In this document: one piece after another, positions 1-8,594 of the stretch
How positions within the stretch are numbered: position 1 is the first letter of the stretch
How the letters are laid out: each line of letters opens with the position of its first letter
Origin: Actinophytocola algeriensis
GTDB lineage: Bacteria > Actinomycetota > Actinomycetes > Mycobacteriales > Pseudonocardiaceae
Assembly: GCF_014203735.1 (NCBI RefSeq)
Contig: NZ_JACHJQ010000010.1
Location: 310,001 to 374,000, forward strand
Direction: 5' to 3'
DNA length: 64,000 nucleotides
The notes under the pieces: model-generated
Database searches by the model: none
What the model was told of the DNA's origin: nothing
What the model saw: only the letters and a program-made list of their open reading frames with translations
Program-made: the position numbers and the translations under genes

Positions 1-531
1 CTCGAGGTCGAACGAGCCCGACCGGATCCCCTCCGACATCGTGTCCGACCGCGCCTGCGCCTGCCACAGCCGCGAGTAGACCAGGAAGAGCACGTTCATC
101 CCGCCCGCGACGCTGATCGCGACGAGCCCGCCCCACCCGAGCGCGGCGAGCGAGAGACCGGCAGGCATGTGGCGGTGGCGTTGCCACGCACGAACACCCC
201 ACAGCGCGAAGACCGTGCTGGGCAGGCACACGAGCACCAGCGGCAGCTCGACGACGAGCCTGCTCACCGCCACGGCGGCGAACGGCGCCACGAGCACGGC
301 CGCGGCCACGAGTTGTCCCTGGCCACCCCTGCGGACGAGCAGGACCGCGCCCGCCACCAGCCAGCTGAACGGCGCGGTGAACATCAGCACCACGCCGGTG
401 GTGCCGAACAGCTGCCCCGGCTCCGGCATCGGCTCCACCTCGGGCCGGGTCTGGTAGAGCACCAGCCACAGCAGGTAGAGCGCGGACAGCCCGGCCGCGA
501 GCAGCAGCACGGTTCCCGGTTTGCGGTTCAC
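1..531 (-). CDS. Partial multispanning membrane protein (3' end outside window)
   Basis: The frame is open from a GTG at 531 to the window edge (177 codons), so the C-terminus is missing. The GTG overlaps the TGA of the upstream gene in a GTGA junction, which fixes the start and implies translational coupling. The translation alternates hydrophobic blocks (for example VLLLAAGLSALYLLWLVLY near the N-terminus) with short polar loops, giving about four membrane segments. No catalytic motif is visible. It probably works with the MmpS-like membrane protein encoded just upstream. Function unknown. Confidence 0.75.
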   Translation of the reverse strand, partial: MNRKPGTVLLLAAGLSALYLLWLVLYQTRPEVEPMPEPGQLFGTTGVVLMFTAPFSWLVAGAVLLVRRGGQGQLVAAAVLVAPFAAVAVSRLVVELPLVLVCLPSTVFALWGVRAWQRHRHMPAGLSLAALGWGGLVAISVAGGMNVLFLVYSRLWQAQARSDTMSEGIRSGSFDLE

Positions 532-1193
532 CGCTCCCCCAGCTCCCGCTCGAGGTCGAACGAGGGGGGCACCGCGGGCTCGGCGGCACACGCCACGAAG
601 AACCCGCCCACCGCGATGAGCAGGGTGACCGCGCCGGCCACGCCCATGAGGCGGACGTGTGGTTCCCGCTCGAGCCCCGGCGCGGCGGTCTCGGGCGCGC
701 GCGACCGCCACCGCACGGCGACGAACCCGAGCAGCACGACGGAAAGCCCACCGGCGGACCACAGGACCACGTCGCCGATCGCCGTCCCGTCACCCGGCGG
801 CTCGGCGCCACCACCGAGCGGCGATGCCCGCCCGGAAGACGACGGCTGGAGGCCGGCCAGGTCGAAGCGGCACTCGACGGTGCCCACCGCGCTGTCCCGC
901 ACCCGCTCGACCCCGTCGACGACGATCACACACGACAGGGCCTGCGCTCGCGGAGCTGTCGGCGCGGCGGCGGCGAAGACCCGGACCTCGTCGGTCCGCG
1001 CGGAGTCCACCTCCACTCGCCTGCTCCAGGCCGACGCGGTGATCTCCTGGGTCACCAGCCGGTCGTCGCCGTCGACGTACCGCACGTGGACCTCGGCGTC
1101 GCCCCGCACCTCGACGGCGTACTCCACGGTGTGCGTGGCACTGCCCGCACCACCGGCGGCCAGCACGAGGGCGACCATCCCCCAGGAGAGCAT
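528..1193 (-). CDS. MmpS-like exported domain protein with two C-terminal membrane segments
   Basis: This 221-aa protein begins with a hydrophobic signal-like segment (residues 1-18). A beta-rich extracytoplasmic domain of about 100 residues follows. Its pattern (VEYAVEVRGDAEVHVRYVDG, then a conserved SCVIVVDG and VECRF) resembles the MmpS/transport-accessory fold of actinobacteria. After a Gly/Pro-rich linker there are two hydrophobic stretches (around 140-160 and 182-203). In mycobacteria MmpS proteins partner MmpL exporters, but no MmpL is visible here, so the partner may be the membrane protein immediately downstream, with which it overlaps by 4 bp. ATG at 1193 is used; an internal ATG at codon 6 is an alternative. 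Confidence 0.6.
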   Translation of the reverse strand: MLSWGMVALVLAAGGAGSATHTVEYAVEVRGDAEVHVRYVDGDDRLVTQEITASAWSRRVEVDSARTDEVRVFAAAAPTAPRAQALSCVIVVDGVERVRDSAVGTVECRFDLAGLQPSSSGRASPLGGGAEPPGDGTAIGDVVLWSAGGLSVVLLGFVAVRWRSRAPETAAPGLEREPHVRLMGVAGAVTLLIAVGGFFVACAAEPAVPPSFDLERELGER

Positions 1194-1240
1194 GCGTCGT
1201 TTATCCCACTGCGGTCACACCCGAACAAGCCCGAATCGCG

Positions 1241-2302
1241 CTACGCGGGCTGGGCGGCGAACGCGGGCATCACGTGGTCGTGGACCAGCCGCAGTTGTTC
1301 GCGCATCGTGGCCACGCCCGGCAGGTCCATGCCGGAGAACGCCTTCACCAGCGCGGCGTCGGTGATGGCGAGGATCAGGTGGTTGACGCCCGTCGACGCG
1401 ATCTCCGACTTGATCTTCTCCGCGCACTCCTCCGGGGTGCCCGCGATCGAGAGCTTGTCGGCCAGCTCCGGCGGGGTCAGCTCGAACGCGCGGTCCACCC
1501 TGCCCTCGCCAACGGCGGCGATGATGTCGGTCAGCGATGCCGGGTCGACGTCGTTGCGCTCCAGCTGTTCGGCAGGCATCGACGACGCGTACAGGCCCAC
1601 CATGGCGCGAGCCGCGTCCTTCGCCGCCCGGGAGTCCTCGCCGGTCGCGAACACCACCCACGCGCCCATGTCCAATGTGGACGCGTCCCGGCCTGCTCGT
1701 TCGGCGCCGATGCGGACGTTCTCCACCATGTACTCGTACGCGCGTTTGGTGTAGCTCAGCGCGTGGTGCACACCGTCCGTCAGCTCCCCCGCCGCCTGGA
1801 ACGACTTCGGGCCGCGCATCGCGCCCAGCTTCACCGGGACGTGCTCCTGCACCGGACGGGCGAACGTGAACAGGCCGCTGTACCGGAAGAACTCCCCGTC
1901 GAAGTTGATCGCGCCGTCGTCCAGGAGGGTGCGCACCACGTGGTGGGCCTCCTTGAGGCGGGACAACGGTTTCGTCTTCGCCCAGTCGATGCCGTACTGG
2001 GCCAGCAGGCCGAAGTTGCCGGAGCCGAGCACGCACTCCGCGCGGCCGCCGGTCAGCTCGTCGAGGGTCGCGGTCGCCTGGGCGATCAGGGACGGCTCGC
2101 GCAGGGTGACGGCGGACAGGCTCGGGCCGAACCGGATGTTCTTCGTCTTGTCCGCCGCCGCGGCGAACAGGAGCCAGAGGTCCTTGTGCCAGGTCTCGTC
2201 CGCCGCGTAGCAGCCGTGGTAGCCCAGTTCGTCGGCGAGCTTGATGGACTCGATCGTGTCGTCGAGCGGGTAGTCGGGCAACATGACGTAACTGAATCGC
2301 AT
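1241..2302 (-). CDS. LLM-class (F420-dependent-type) oxidoreductase
   Basis: This 353-aa protein is a luciferase-like monooxygenase/F420-dependent reductase family member. It opens with a beta strand and LADELGYHGCYAADE, continues with the typical IRFGPSLSAVTLREPSLIAQ block, and has GRAECVLGSGN, the usual cofactor-binding region of the TIM barrel. Length is normal for the family. ATG at 2302 is chosen because GGAAAGG lies at good spacing upstream; an in-frame GTG three codons earlier sits too close to it. It is the last gene of the leftward catabolic operon, 5 bp after the permease. The substrate cannot be read from sequence. Confidence 0.85.
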   Translation of the reverse strand: MRFSYVMLPDYPLDDTIESIKLADELGYHGCYAADETWHKDLWLLFAAAADKTKNIRFGPSLSAVTLREPSLIAQATATLDELTGGRAECVLGSGNFGLLAQYGIDWAKTKPLSRLKEAHHVVRTLLDDGAINFDGEFFRYSGLFTFARPVQEHVPVKLGAMRGPKSFQAAGELTDGVHHALSYTKRAYEYMVENVRIGAERAGRDASTLDMGAWVVFATGEDSRAAKDAARAMVGLYASSMPAEQLERNDVDPASLTDIIAAVGEGRVDRAFELTPPELADKLSIAGTPEECAEKIKSEIASTGVNHLILAITDAALVKAFSGMDLPGVATMREQLRLVHDHVMPAFAAQPA

Positions 2303-2307
2303 GACAC

Positions 2308-3801
2308 TCACCTTTCCGGAGCAGCAGTGGACCTGACGGCGTCGTCCGCGGCGGCGTCGCTGTGCCGGTACGGCCGGGTCACGGCCATCAGCACCACGCC
2401 GACCCCGACCACGACGACACCGGAGAGCAGCACGAGGTAGTCGTCGTACCACGGCGCGTCCGGGGTCCGCGGCCACACCATGTTCACGATGGCGGCGACC
2501 CCGTAGACCAACGCGGCGACGTTGACGGCGAACCCCCAGCGCCCCAACGTGAAGGGGCCCGCCGGCCGCCAGCCCTTCACCCGCGCGCGCAGCGCCGCGA
2601 GCACGACCAGCTGGAACGCCAGGTAGATGCCGAGCACCGCGAACGAGACGATCTTCACGATCGCGTCCTCGGAGAACCGCGAGACACCGACCACCACGGC
2701 GGGTACGACGGCGGCGACCAGCAGCGTGTACGGCGGCACGCCCCGGCTGCGCGAGAACCGGGCCAGCAGGCCGCTGCCCGGCAGCATCCGGTCCCGCGCG
2801 TAGGAGTACATCAGCCGCGACGCCGCGGCCTGCAGGCTCAGCGCGCAGGACAGGAACGACACGAGCACGACCGCCAGCACGATCTTCGCGCCCGTGTCGC
2901 CGAACGCCGTCGACAGCACGCCGCCGACCGGGTCGGCGTTCTCGCCGGAGATGACCGCGCCGAAGTCCGGCACCGCGAGCACCAGCGCGAGGCACACGAA
3001 CGTCGCCGCGGCGCCGCCGACGTAGATGGTCATCCGCATGGCCTTCGGGATGCGCCTGCTGGCGTCCGGCACCTCCTCCGCGACGTCACCGCACGCCTCG
3101 AACCCGTAGTACTGGAAGATCCCGATCAGGCCGGCGGCGAGGAACGCGGCGAAGTACGAACCCTCCCGCGCCGCACCGAAACTGTCGAACAGCACGCCGA
3201 GGTCGTGCTCGCGCTCGGCGAGCAGCAGCCACCCGCCGACCACGAGCGCGCCGAGGATCTCCGTGCCGAACCCGATGAGCGCGGCGATCGCGAGCACCCT
3301 GGTGCCGCCCAGGTTGATCACCGTCACGAGCACGATCAGCACGAGCGCGCAGACGATCGTGGTGTTCGTCGACACCGTGAGACCCAGCAGCGACGACACG
3401 TACGGCCCGGCGCCGTAGACCACCGACGCGATCGTCACCAGCAACGCGATCGCGTACACCCAGCCGGTCAGCCACGCCCACCGCCTGCCCCACAGCCGCC
3501 GCGCCCACGGGTAGAGCCCGCCCGCGATCGGGTACTGCGACACGATTTCCCCGAACACGAGCGCGACGAGCAGCTGGCCGACGCCCACGATGACGAGGCT
3601 CCAGATCATCGGCGGCCCGGCCAGCGCGAGCGAGACGGCGAACAGGGTGTACACGCCGACGACCGGCGACAGGTAGGTGAAGCCGAGCGAGAAGTTCGCC
3701 CACAGGCTCATGTCCCGGTGGAACTCGGAGGTGTAGCCGAGATCAGCGAGCCGACGCGCGTCGGGGTCCTGGACGGCGCCGGATCGCTCGGCGGTCGTCA
3801 C
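2308..3801 (-). CDS. APC-superfamily amino acid/organocation permease
   Basis: This 497-aa integral membrane protein has about twelve hydrophobic helices. It carries the APC N-terminal signature region (SLGFTYLSPVVGVYTLFAV), the PIAGGLYPWARRLWG block typical of amino acid permeases, and YYGFEACGDVAEEVPDASR, the conserved FE..G...EE segment. GTG at 3801 overlaps the stop of the 98-aa gene upstream by 4 bp. Its place in the operon of an FAD-linked oxidase and Fe-S protein suggests it imports their substrate, perhaps an amino or hydroxy acid. Substrate is inference. Confidence 0.87.
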   Translation of the reverse strand: MTTAERSGAVQDPDARRLADLGYTSEFHRDMSLWANFSLGFTYLSPVVGVYTLFAVSLALAGPPMIWSLVIVGVGQLLVALVFGEIVSQYPIAGGLYPWARRLWGRRWAWLTGWVYAIALLVTIASVVYGAGPYVSSLLGLTVSTNTTIVCALVLIVLVTVINLGGTRVLAIAALIGFGTEILGALVVGGWLLLAEREHDLGVLFDSFGAAREGSYFAAFLAAGLIGIFQYYGFEACGDVAEEVPDASRRIPKAMRMTIYVGGAAATFVCLALVLAVPDFGAVISGENADPVGGVLSTAFGDTGAKIVLAVVLVSFLSCALSLQAAASRLMYSYARDRMLPGSGLLARFSRSRGVPPYTLLVAAVVPAVVVGVSRFSEDAIVKIVSFAVLGIYLAFQLVVLAALRARVKGWRPAGPFTLGRWGFAVNVAALVYGVAAIVNMVWPRTPDAPWYDDYLVLLSGVVVVGVGVVLMAVTRPYRHSDAAADDAVRSTAAPER

Positions 3802-4094
3802 GAAGACTCCCGCTCGATCTCGTCGAGCAGCTCCTGTCCGGAGAGGACGGTGCCTGCCCAATGCCGGTGCATCCACTCGAGGTGGTCACCGCGCCCGGCC
3901 GCGATGCGCAGCGTGTCCCAGTTGGGGAACAGCTGCTGTGCCACGTGGACGGTCATGAGCTTCGGGTCGACTTCGAAGATGTGCTCGAACCGCTCGACCG
4001 CGACGTCCGACACCTGCCGGGCCGGTGGCGCGTCGTGCTGCTCGTCGTACCGGTACCCGGGGGTGCCCCGCGGTTCGCCCGCACGCTCGTTCAT
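3798..4094 (-). CDS. Small conserved-looking protein of the oxidase operon
   Basis: This 98-aa soluble protein has no recognised family. The ATG at 4094 overlaps the TGA of the FAD oxidase and its own TGA overlaps the GTG of the permease, so it is tightly coupled on both sides and is surely translated. The N-terminal third is polar and Pro/Gly-rich. The rest reads as amphipathic helices (VERFEHIFEVDPKLMTVHVA and WDTLRIAAGRGDHLEWMHRH). No cysteines or metal motifs are visible. It may be an accessory subunit of the neighbouring oxidase; that is positional inference only. Confidence 0.72.
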   Translation of the reverse strand: MNERAGEPRGTPGYRYDEQHDAPPARQVSDVAVERFEHIFEVDPKLMTVHVAQQLFPNWDTLRIAAGRGDHLEWMHRHWAGTVLSGQELLDEIERESS

Positions 4095-5590
4095 GGCTGG
4101 TCCTCGTAGGCGCGCTGCAGGCCGTACTTCCCTGGGTTCATGATGTTGTTCGGATCCAGGGACCTCTTGACCGCGAGCATCACGTCGTAGCCGCCGCCCA
4201 GCTCCTCCGGCACCAGGTCGACCTCGCCCTCGCGGCACGAGCCGTGGCAGGCGCTGATCGACCCGCCGTGGCGCAGGGCCACGGCGGCGATCTCCCGCTT
4301 CGCGTCGACCCACGCGGCCCACGACGCGTCGTCCAGCTCCTGCTCCCAGATGCCGACGTCGATCTCGGTGAGGTAGTCCACGCCGGTGTCCGCGCTGGTG
4401 TAGAAGAACATGCCCCAGTCGTCGAACACGGGGTGCTTGTTCCGGAGACCCGCCACGATGTCGTGCCACGCCGTGCGGACGGTGGCCAGGTCGGTGTAGG
4501 CGATGGCCGCGTCCTCGCAGTGCCACGACATGGGCGCGACCTGACCGTCGGCCGTCCTGCCGTGCAACGGGGTGGCGTAGCGATCGTGCCGGGCCGCCCA
4601 GTCACCCTGGGAGATCTCGTCGCCGAGGTAGCGGGCACCCGCGTCGCGCGCGATGCGCATCAGCCGTTTGCCGCCTGCCCGCACCTCGTCGGAGTTGCCG
4701 TAGCAGACCGCGCACACGAGCGCGCGCACGTCCTCGGGCTGCGGGATGTACGCCTCGTCGTCGCGGCGCAGGTAGTCCACTTTCCACTCGTCGAACAGGA
4801 CCGCGCCCGCGAAGGTGGCGACGCCGGCCCGCGCGAGCCGCCCGACGCACGCGTACGCGCTGTCGAAGTCAGCGAACGCCCAGAACGGCGAGAACTCCGC
4901 CTCCGGCTTGGGGTACAGCTTCAGCGTCGCCTCGGTGGCGATGCCCAGCGTGCCCTGGTGCCCCATGAACAGGTGCTTGAGCTGGTAGCCGCTGGAGCTC
5001 TTGGAGACCTTGCGCCCGCCGCCGTCACCGACCCGGATCACCCGGCCGGTCGGCAGCACGATCTCGAAGCTCAGCACCAGGTCCCTGGTGTGCCCGTACC
5101 GGGAGCCGACGAGCGACCAGCCGCTGGTGCCGATCCGGCCGCCGACGAGCGAGCACGGGTAGGAGGCCGGGTCGTCGGGGTAGATGAGACCGTGCTTGGC
5201 GAGGACCTCGTTGAGCTTCAGCATGTTGATGCCGGGACCGACCGTGCACGTCCGGTTCTCGAGGTCGATCTCTTTGATGTCGTTCATCCGCTTGACGTCC
5301 ACGACGATGCCGCGCCGCTCGGGCACCGCGCCGTCGGTGAGGCCGGTGCCGCCGTCGCGGGGCACGATGGGGATCCGGTGCTCGTTCGCGATCCGCACGA
5401 CGGTCGCGACCTCGTCGGTCGTGGCGGGCATGACCACGAGGTCCGGCACCCGCTCACGCCACCGGTGCACCGGGAACGGTGCTGGCACCCTGGCCCGGTT
5501 CATCCGCGCGGTCTTCGAGGTCAGCACGTAGTCCTTGCCGAGCGCAGCGATCAGCTCGTCGAGCACCCGGTCGGTCAGTTGCGCGGTCAT
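4091..5590 (-). CDS. FAD-binding (PCMH-type) oxidase, GlcD/D-lactate dehydrogenase-like
   Basis: This 499-aa flavoenzyme has an N-terminal FAD_binding_4 domain (about residues 40-220) with PIVPRDGGTGLTDGAVPE as the dinucleotide-binding loop and TCTVGPGINMLKLNEVLAKH after it. It ends with the FAD-oxidase C domain closing in LDPNNIMNPGKYGL, the family's usual C-terminus. The family oxidises 2-hydroxy acids, or phenolics in the vanillyl-alcohol oxidase branch. The start at 5590 overlaps the Fe-S gene stop (ATGA). Pairing with a two-cluster Fe-S protein recalls GlcD/GlcF glycolate oxidase and membrane D-lactate dehydrogenases. The true substrate is unknown. Confidence 0.87.
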   Translation of the reverse strand: MTAQLTDRVLDELIAALGKDYVLTSKTARMNRARVPAPFPVHRWRERVPDLVVMPATTDEVATVVRIANEHRIPIVPRDGGTGLTDGAVPERRGIVVDVKRMNDIKEIDLENRTCTVGPGINMLKLNEVLAKHGLIYPDDPASYPCSLVGGRIGTSGWSLVGSRYGHTRDLVLSFEIVLPTGRVIRVGDGGGRKVSKSSSGYQLKHLFMGHQGTLGIATEATLKLYPKPEAEFSPFWAFADFDSAYACVGRLARAGVATFAGAVLFDEWKVDYLRRDDEAYIPQPEDVRALVCAVCYGNSDEVRAGGKRLMRIARDAGARYLGDEISQGDWAARHDRYATPLHGRTADGQVAPMSWHCEDAAIAYTDLATVRTAWHDIVAGLRNKHPVFDDWGMFFYTSADTGVDYLTEIDVGIWEQELDDASWAAWVDAKREIAAVALRHGGSISACHGSCREGEVDLVPEELGGGYDVMLAVKRSLDPNNIMNPGKYGLQRAYEDQP

Positions 5591-6819
5591 CGCCGCACCT
5601 CGATGCCGCACGACTCGGCGAGCAGCTCGTGGAGGTCCACGACGTCGATGTCGCGGGCCGCGCCCGCCTCGGACAGCGGCCGCTCCGACCACGGGCAGGC
5701 GGAGACGAGCGTGTCCACCTCGAGCTCGGCGGCCTTGTCGATCCGCGCGGCGCTGATCTTCGCGGTCAGCTCGGGTTTCTCCACCGGCAGGCCACCCCCG
5801 CCGCCGGAGCAGTAGGACCACTGGGTGACCCGGTCGACGTCGTGGAAGGTCAGTCCCGGGATCGCACGCAGGACCTGCCTCGGCTCCTGCCAGATCCCCT
5901 TGCGTTTGTTGAGCCGGCACGGGTCGTGGTAGGTGATGGTCCGTTCGACCGGGACGGTCGGGGTCAGCTTCCCGTCGGCGAGGAGCCGCGCCAGCAGCTC
6001 GACCACGAGCACGATCTCGATGTCGAAGTCGGCGCCGAAGTAGCCGGGGTAGTCCTCGGTGAACGTGATGTAGTCGTGCGGGTCGAGCACGAGCACCCGC
6101 CTGACCCCGCTCGCCCGCCAGTCCGCGAGGTTGTGCTCGGCGAAACGGCGGGACTGGCCGCGGTACCCCATCTCGGCGGCGGGACCGCCGCAGCACCACT
6201 GTTCCCGCATCAGGCCGAACTCGTAGCCGGCCTGCCGCAGCAGCTGCGCGACCGCGCGGGGCACCGAGGTCCGGTGGAACGCCGCCTCGCAGTCGACGAA
6301 CAGGATGGTCTCGCCGCCGACGGGGAGGTCCAGCCCGTCCGCCCAGTCCGCCACGTGTTCCTGGCTGACCGGGAGGTCGCCGAGCACCGGCTCGTGCGTG
6401 CGCTCGTCCGTGAGCTGGTTCCAGCGCTGGTAGCCCGGCTGGTGCACGCCGTTGTCGACCGCGAGCGCACGCATCTGCTTGACGAGGTCGACGGTCCTGG
6501 TGCGGAAGCGGTAGAAGTCGCCGGTGAACAACGTGTTGGGGCAACGCAGTTCGCAGGCGCCGCACTGGGTGCAGTTGACGTAGTCCTCTGCGACGTCCTC
6601 GATGGTCAGCTCGTTCTGTTCCATCGCGACGACGTTCGCGTGGAAGGCGGTCGGCGTCCACGACTCGTTCCGGGTCACCTGCATGACCGGGCACACCTCA
6701 CGGCAGAACTTGTGCCCGGACGAGAAGCAGTTGTAGGCCGCGTTGCGCCAGTTGCCGAGGAACTCGACGGTCACCGGGGTGTGACCGTTCCCGTCGGCGG
6801 TGGGCTGGGTGTCAGTCAT
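5587..6819 (-). CDS. Fe-S oxidoreductase with two CCG domains (GlcF/heterodisulfide reductase-like)
   Basis: This 410-aa protein likely passes electrons from the adjacent FAD oxidase. Near residues 30-50 it has a Cys set in CFSSGHKFCREVCPVMQ, and near 85-100 a clearer 4Fe-4S motif (CTQCGACELRCPN). Two cysteine-rich CCG domains follow: WCCGGPAAEMGY mid-protein and YCSGGGGGLP near the C-terminus. ATG at 6819 is preferred over the upstream ATGs because GGAGG lies 5 bases before it. It is the first gene of the leftward operon and faces the FadR-type regulator across a 60-bp intergenic region that holds a palindrome. Confidence 0.85.
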   Translation of the reverse strand: MTDTQPTADGNGHTPVTVEFLGNWRNAAYNCFSSGHKFCREVCPVMQVTRNESWTPTAFHANVVAMEQNELTIEDVAEDYVNCTQCGACELRCPNTLFTGDFYRFRTRTVDLVKQMRALAVDNGVHQPGYQRWNQLTDERTHEPVLGDLPVSQEHVADWADGLDLPVGGETILFVDCEAAFHRTSVPRAVAQLLRQAGYEFGLMREQWCCGGPAAEMGYRGQSRRFAEHNLADWRASGVRRVLVLDPHDYITFTEDYPGYFGADFDIEIVLVVELLARLLADGKLTPTVPVERTITYHDPCRLNKRKGIWQEPRQVLRAIPGLTFHDVDRVTQWSYCSGGGGGLPVEKPELTAKISAARIDKAAELEVDTLVSACPWSERPLSEAGAARDIDVVDLHELLAESCGIEVRR

Positions 6820-6860
6820 CCGGGCCTCCATCATGTGACGGCGGTCACGCTAGGCTAAAC

Positions 6861-6874
6861 ATATGAGTTCATAT
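6861..6874. promoter_or_regulatory. Palindromic operator candidate for the divergent FadR/GntR regulator
   Basis: ATATGA-GT-TCATAT is a perfect 6-bp inverted repeat with a 2-bp spacer. It is unusually AT-rich for this genome and lies in the short region between the Fe-S operon and the GntR-family gene. FadR/FCD regulators commonly bind such short palindromes at their own divergent promoters. Binding is inferred from position and symmetry. Confidence 0.55.
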
Positions 6875-6879
6875 TTCAA

Positions 6880-7677
6880 ATGGCAAGACTTGGCGCGGAC
6901 ACTCCGGATACGCTCCGAGCCGTGACCGAAGTCGGTGTCTCGGGCGCCGCCCGGCACGTCGTCTTCGCTCCCCTGGGGGACGGCGGCCGGGTCGAGGTCG
7001 TCGCGCGGCGGATCAGCGAGGCCATCGGCCTTGGACTCATCGCCGACGGCGAGCAGCTGCCGAGCGAGCTGGAACTGGCAGGCGCGCTGAACGTGTCGAC
7101 CGTGACCCTGCGCGAGGCGCTTTCGCTGCTGCGGCAGCGCGGACTGGTGGAGACACGCCGTGGCCGCGGCGGCGGGTCGTTCGTGCGCGCGCCCGTGGAC
7201 GCCTCCGTCGAACGGCTGCGGACCGTGTTGCGCGAGACCGGGGTGCACGAGCTGCGCGAGATCGGCGACCACCTGCTCGCGGTCACCGGCACCGCCGCCC
7301 GGCTGGCCGCGTCCCGCGCGTCGGCCGACCAGGTCGAGCGGCTCGCGTCGCTGGTCGACCAGCTCGCGGCCGCGGACACCGTCGGGGAGCGCCGGCGCGC
7401 CGACGGCCGGTTCCACATCGAGATCGCGGCCGCCGCGCAGTCGACGCGGCTGACCCGCCAGGAGATCGACCTGCAGGGCGAGATCGGCGAGCTGCTGTGG
7501 ATCCCGTTCGGCGAGGCCATCGACCGGGACGAGCGGGTCGCGTGGCACCGGGCGGTGCTGGCGGCCATCGCCGACGGCGACGGCGACCGCGCGCGCGGGC
7601 TCACCGAGGAACACGTGGAGCTGGCGATTTCGCGGTTGATCGAGTTCCACCTACAACTCAGCAGGCACGAGTCCTAA
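6880..7677 (+). CDS. FadR/GntR-family transcriptional regulator (FCD type)
   Basis: This protein is 265 aa if the ATG at 6880 is used, or 251 aa from the in-frame GTG at 6922; neither has a clear Shine-Dalgarno. The winged helix is obvious: LPSELELAGALNVSTVTLRE followed by LLRQRGLVETRRGRGGGSFV. The C-terminal all-helical part contains FHIEIAAAAQSTRL and WHRAVLAAIADGD, as in FCD domains that bind small carboxylates through His/Asp-held metal. It is divergent from the FAD/Fe-S operon and so probably its local repressor, responding to the substrate. The cache-domain gene follows at once. Confidence 0.85.
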   Translation: MARLGADTPDTLRAVTEVGVSGAARHVVFAPLGDGGRVEVVARRISEAIGLGLIADGEQLPSELELAGALNVSTVTLREALSLLRQRGLVETRRGRGGGSFVRAPVDASVERLRTVLRETGVHELREIGDHLLAVTGTAARLAASRASADQVERLASLVDQLAAADTVGERRRADGRFHIEIAAAAQSTRLTRQEIDLQGEIGELLWIPFGEAIDRDERVAWHRAVLAAIADGDGDRARGLTEEHVELAISRLIEFHLQLSRHES

Positions 7678-7708
7678 GGTGAACACAGCCGACTATCGTG
7701 GAGCTGCC

Positions 7709-8434
7709 GTGACCCCGTCCGCCGGAGTGGCCGCCACCAGGGTCGACGCCCTGCTCCGCGACACCTTCACCGGCATAGAAACCCTGCGCTCACTGGCGAT
7801 CGACGTGCACCGGGGCGCGCTCGGCGCAGGCCGCGCGCCGACCACCGGGGACCTGTCGGCGATCCGGCCGACGGTGCTCGCGCACCTGTCCGCGCAGGCC
7901 CGCCTCGCGGGCACCGGCGTCATCGCCGCGCCTGGCGTGCTCGCGGACCAGCCGCGCTGGCTCGAGTGGTGGCGCCGCCCGCCCGGCGGCGGCTCGGCTC
8001 CGCTGCCGCTGACCGTGGACCTCGACACCGGCAACATCGGCAGCTACGACTACCCGCTCGCGCCGTGGTTCGACGTGCCGTACCGGACCGGGCGCCGCGT
8101 CGTGGTGGGGCCGTACGTGGACTACGCGGGCACCGACGAGTACATCCTGACCTTCGCCGCCCCGATCAGCTCGGACGCGGGTTTCTTCGGCGTCGCAGCC
8201 GCGGACATCCGCGCGGGCGACGTCGAACGCGCGATGCTGCCGACCCTCGACTCCGAGGGCCCCGCCACCGCGCTGGTGAACGCCACCGGCCGGGTCCTCG
8301 CGTCCAACACCCCCACCATGATCGTCGGCTCGATGACCCACTCCGGGAGCGGCACGCGGCAGGAGCTGCCACCGGGCGCGGAATGGGCGGACTGCGTCGG
8401 CCTGCCGTGGTTCCTCGTACGCGGCCAGTGTTGA
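7709..8434 (+). CDS. Cache (PDC-like) sensory-domain protein
   Basis: This soluble protein of 241 aa from GTG 7709 (GGAG eight bases upstream) reads as an isolated cache domain. An N-terminal helix (VDALLRDTFTGIETLRSLAI) leads into a beta core with WFDVPYRTGRRVVVGPYVDY and EYILTFAAPIS, then GFFGVAAADIRAGDVE, the usual PDC finish. It has no membrane segment and no output domain. It follows the FadR-type regulator by about 30 bp, and the two may form one ligand-sensing unit for the catabolic operon. An earlier in-frame GTG at 7679 is possible. Confidence 0.68.
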   Translation: MTPSAGVAATRVDALLRDTFTGIETLRSLAIDVHRGALGAGRAPTTGDLSAIRPTVLAHLSAQARLAGTGVIAAPGVLADQPRWLEWWRRPPGGGSAPLPLTVDLDTGNIGSYDYPLAPWFDVPYRTGRRVVVGPYVDYAGTDEYILTFAAPISSDAGFFGVAAADIRAGDVERAMLPTLDSEGPATALVNATGRVLASNTPTMIVGSMTHSGSGTRQELPPGAEWADCVGLPWFLVRGQC

Positions 8435-8516
8435 TCCACATCCACCAGCGTTCGCCAGATCCTGCGGTAGTTCAACTGGCACACAGTGAGTGACGCGTCC
8501 AACCGGGCTGGTCTTG

Positions 8517-8539
8517 CCGTGAAAGGCGCGTTCACGGCA
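8517..8539. repeat. GCCGTGAA...TTCACGGC inverted repeat, related to copies at 37889-37973
   Basis: Perfect 8-bp arms flank AGGCGCG. The same core (TTGCCGTGAAAGGCGCG) recurs at about 37888-37904, so this is a dispersed intergenic repeat. It sits in the 160-bp gap between the cache gene and the DivIVA gene, which are convergent, and could also act as a terminator. Nothing else was recognised in this gap. Confidence 0.6.
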
Positions 8540-8594
8540 CCACCAGCCGTGCGGAACACGAACCCGACCCGGCCACGTCAGTGCCGCGGTACCG

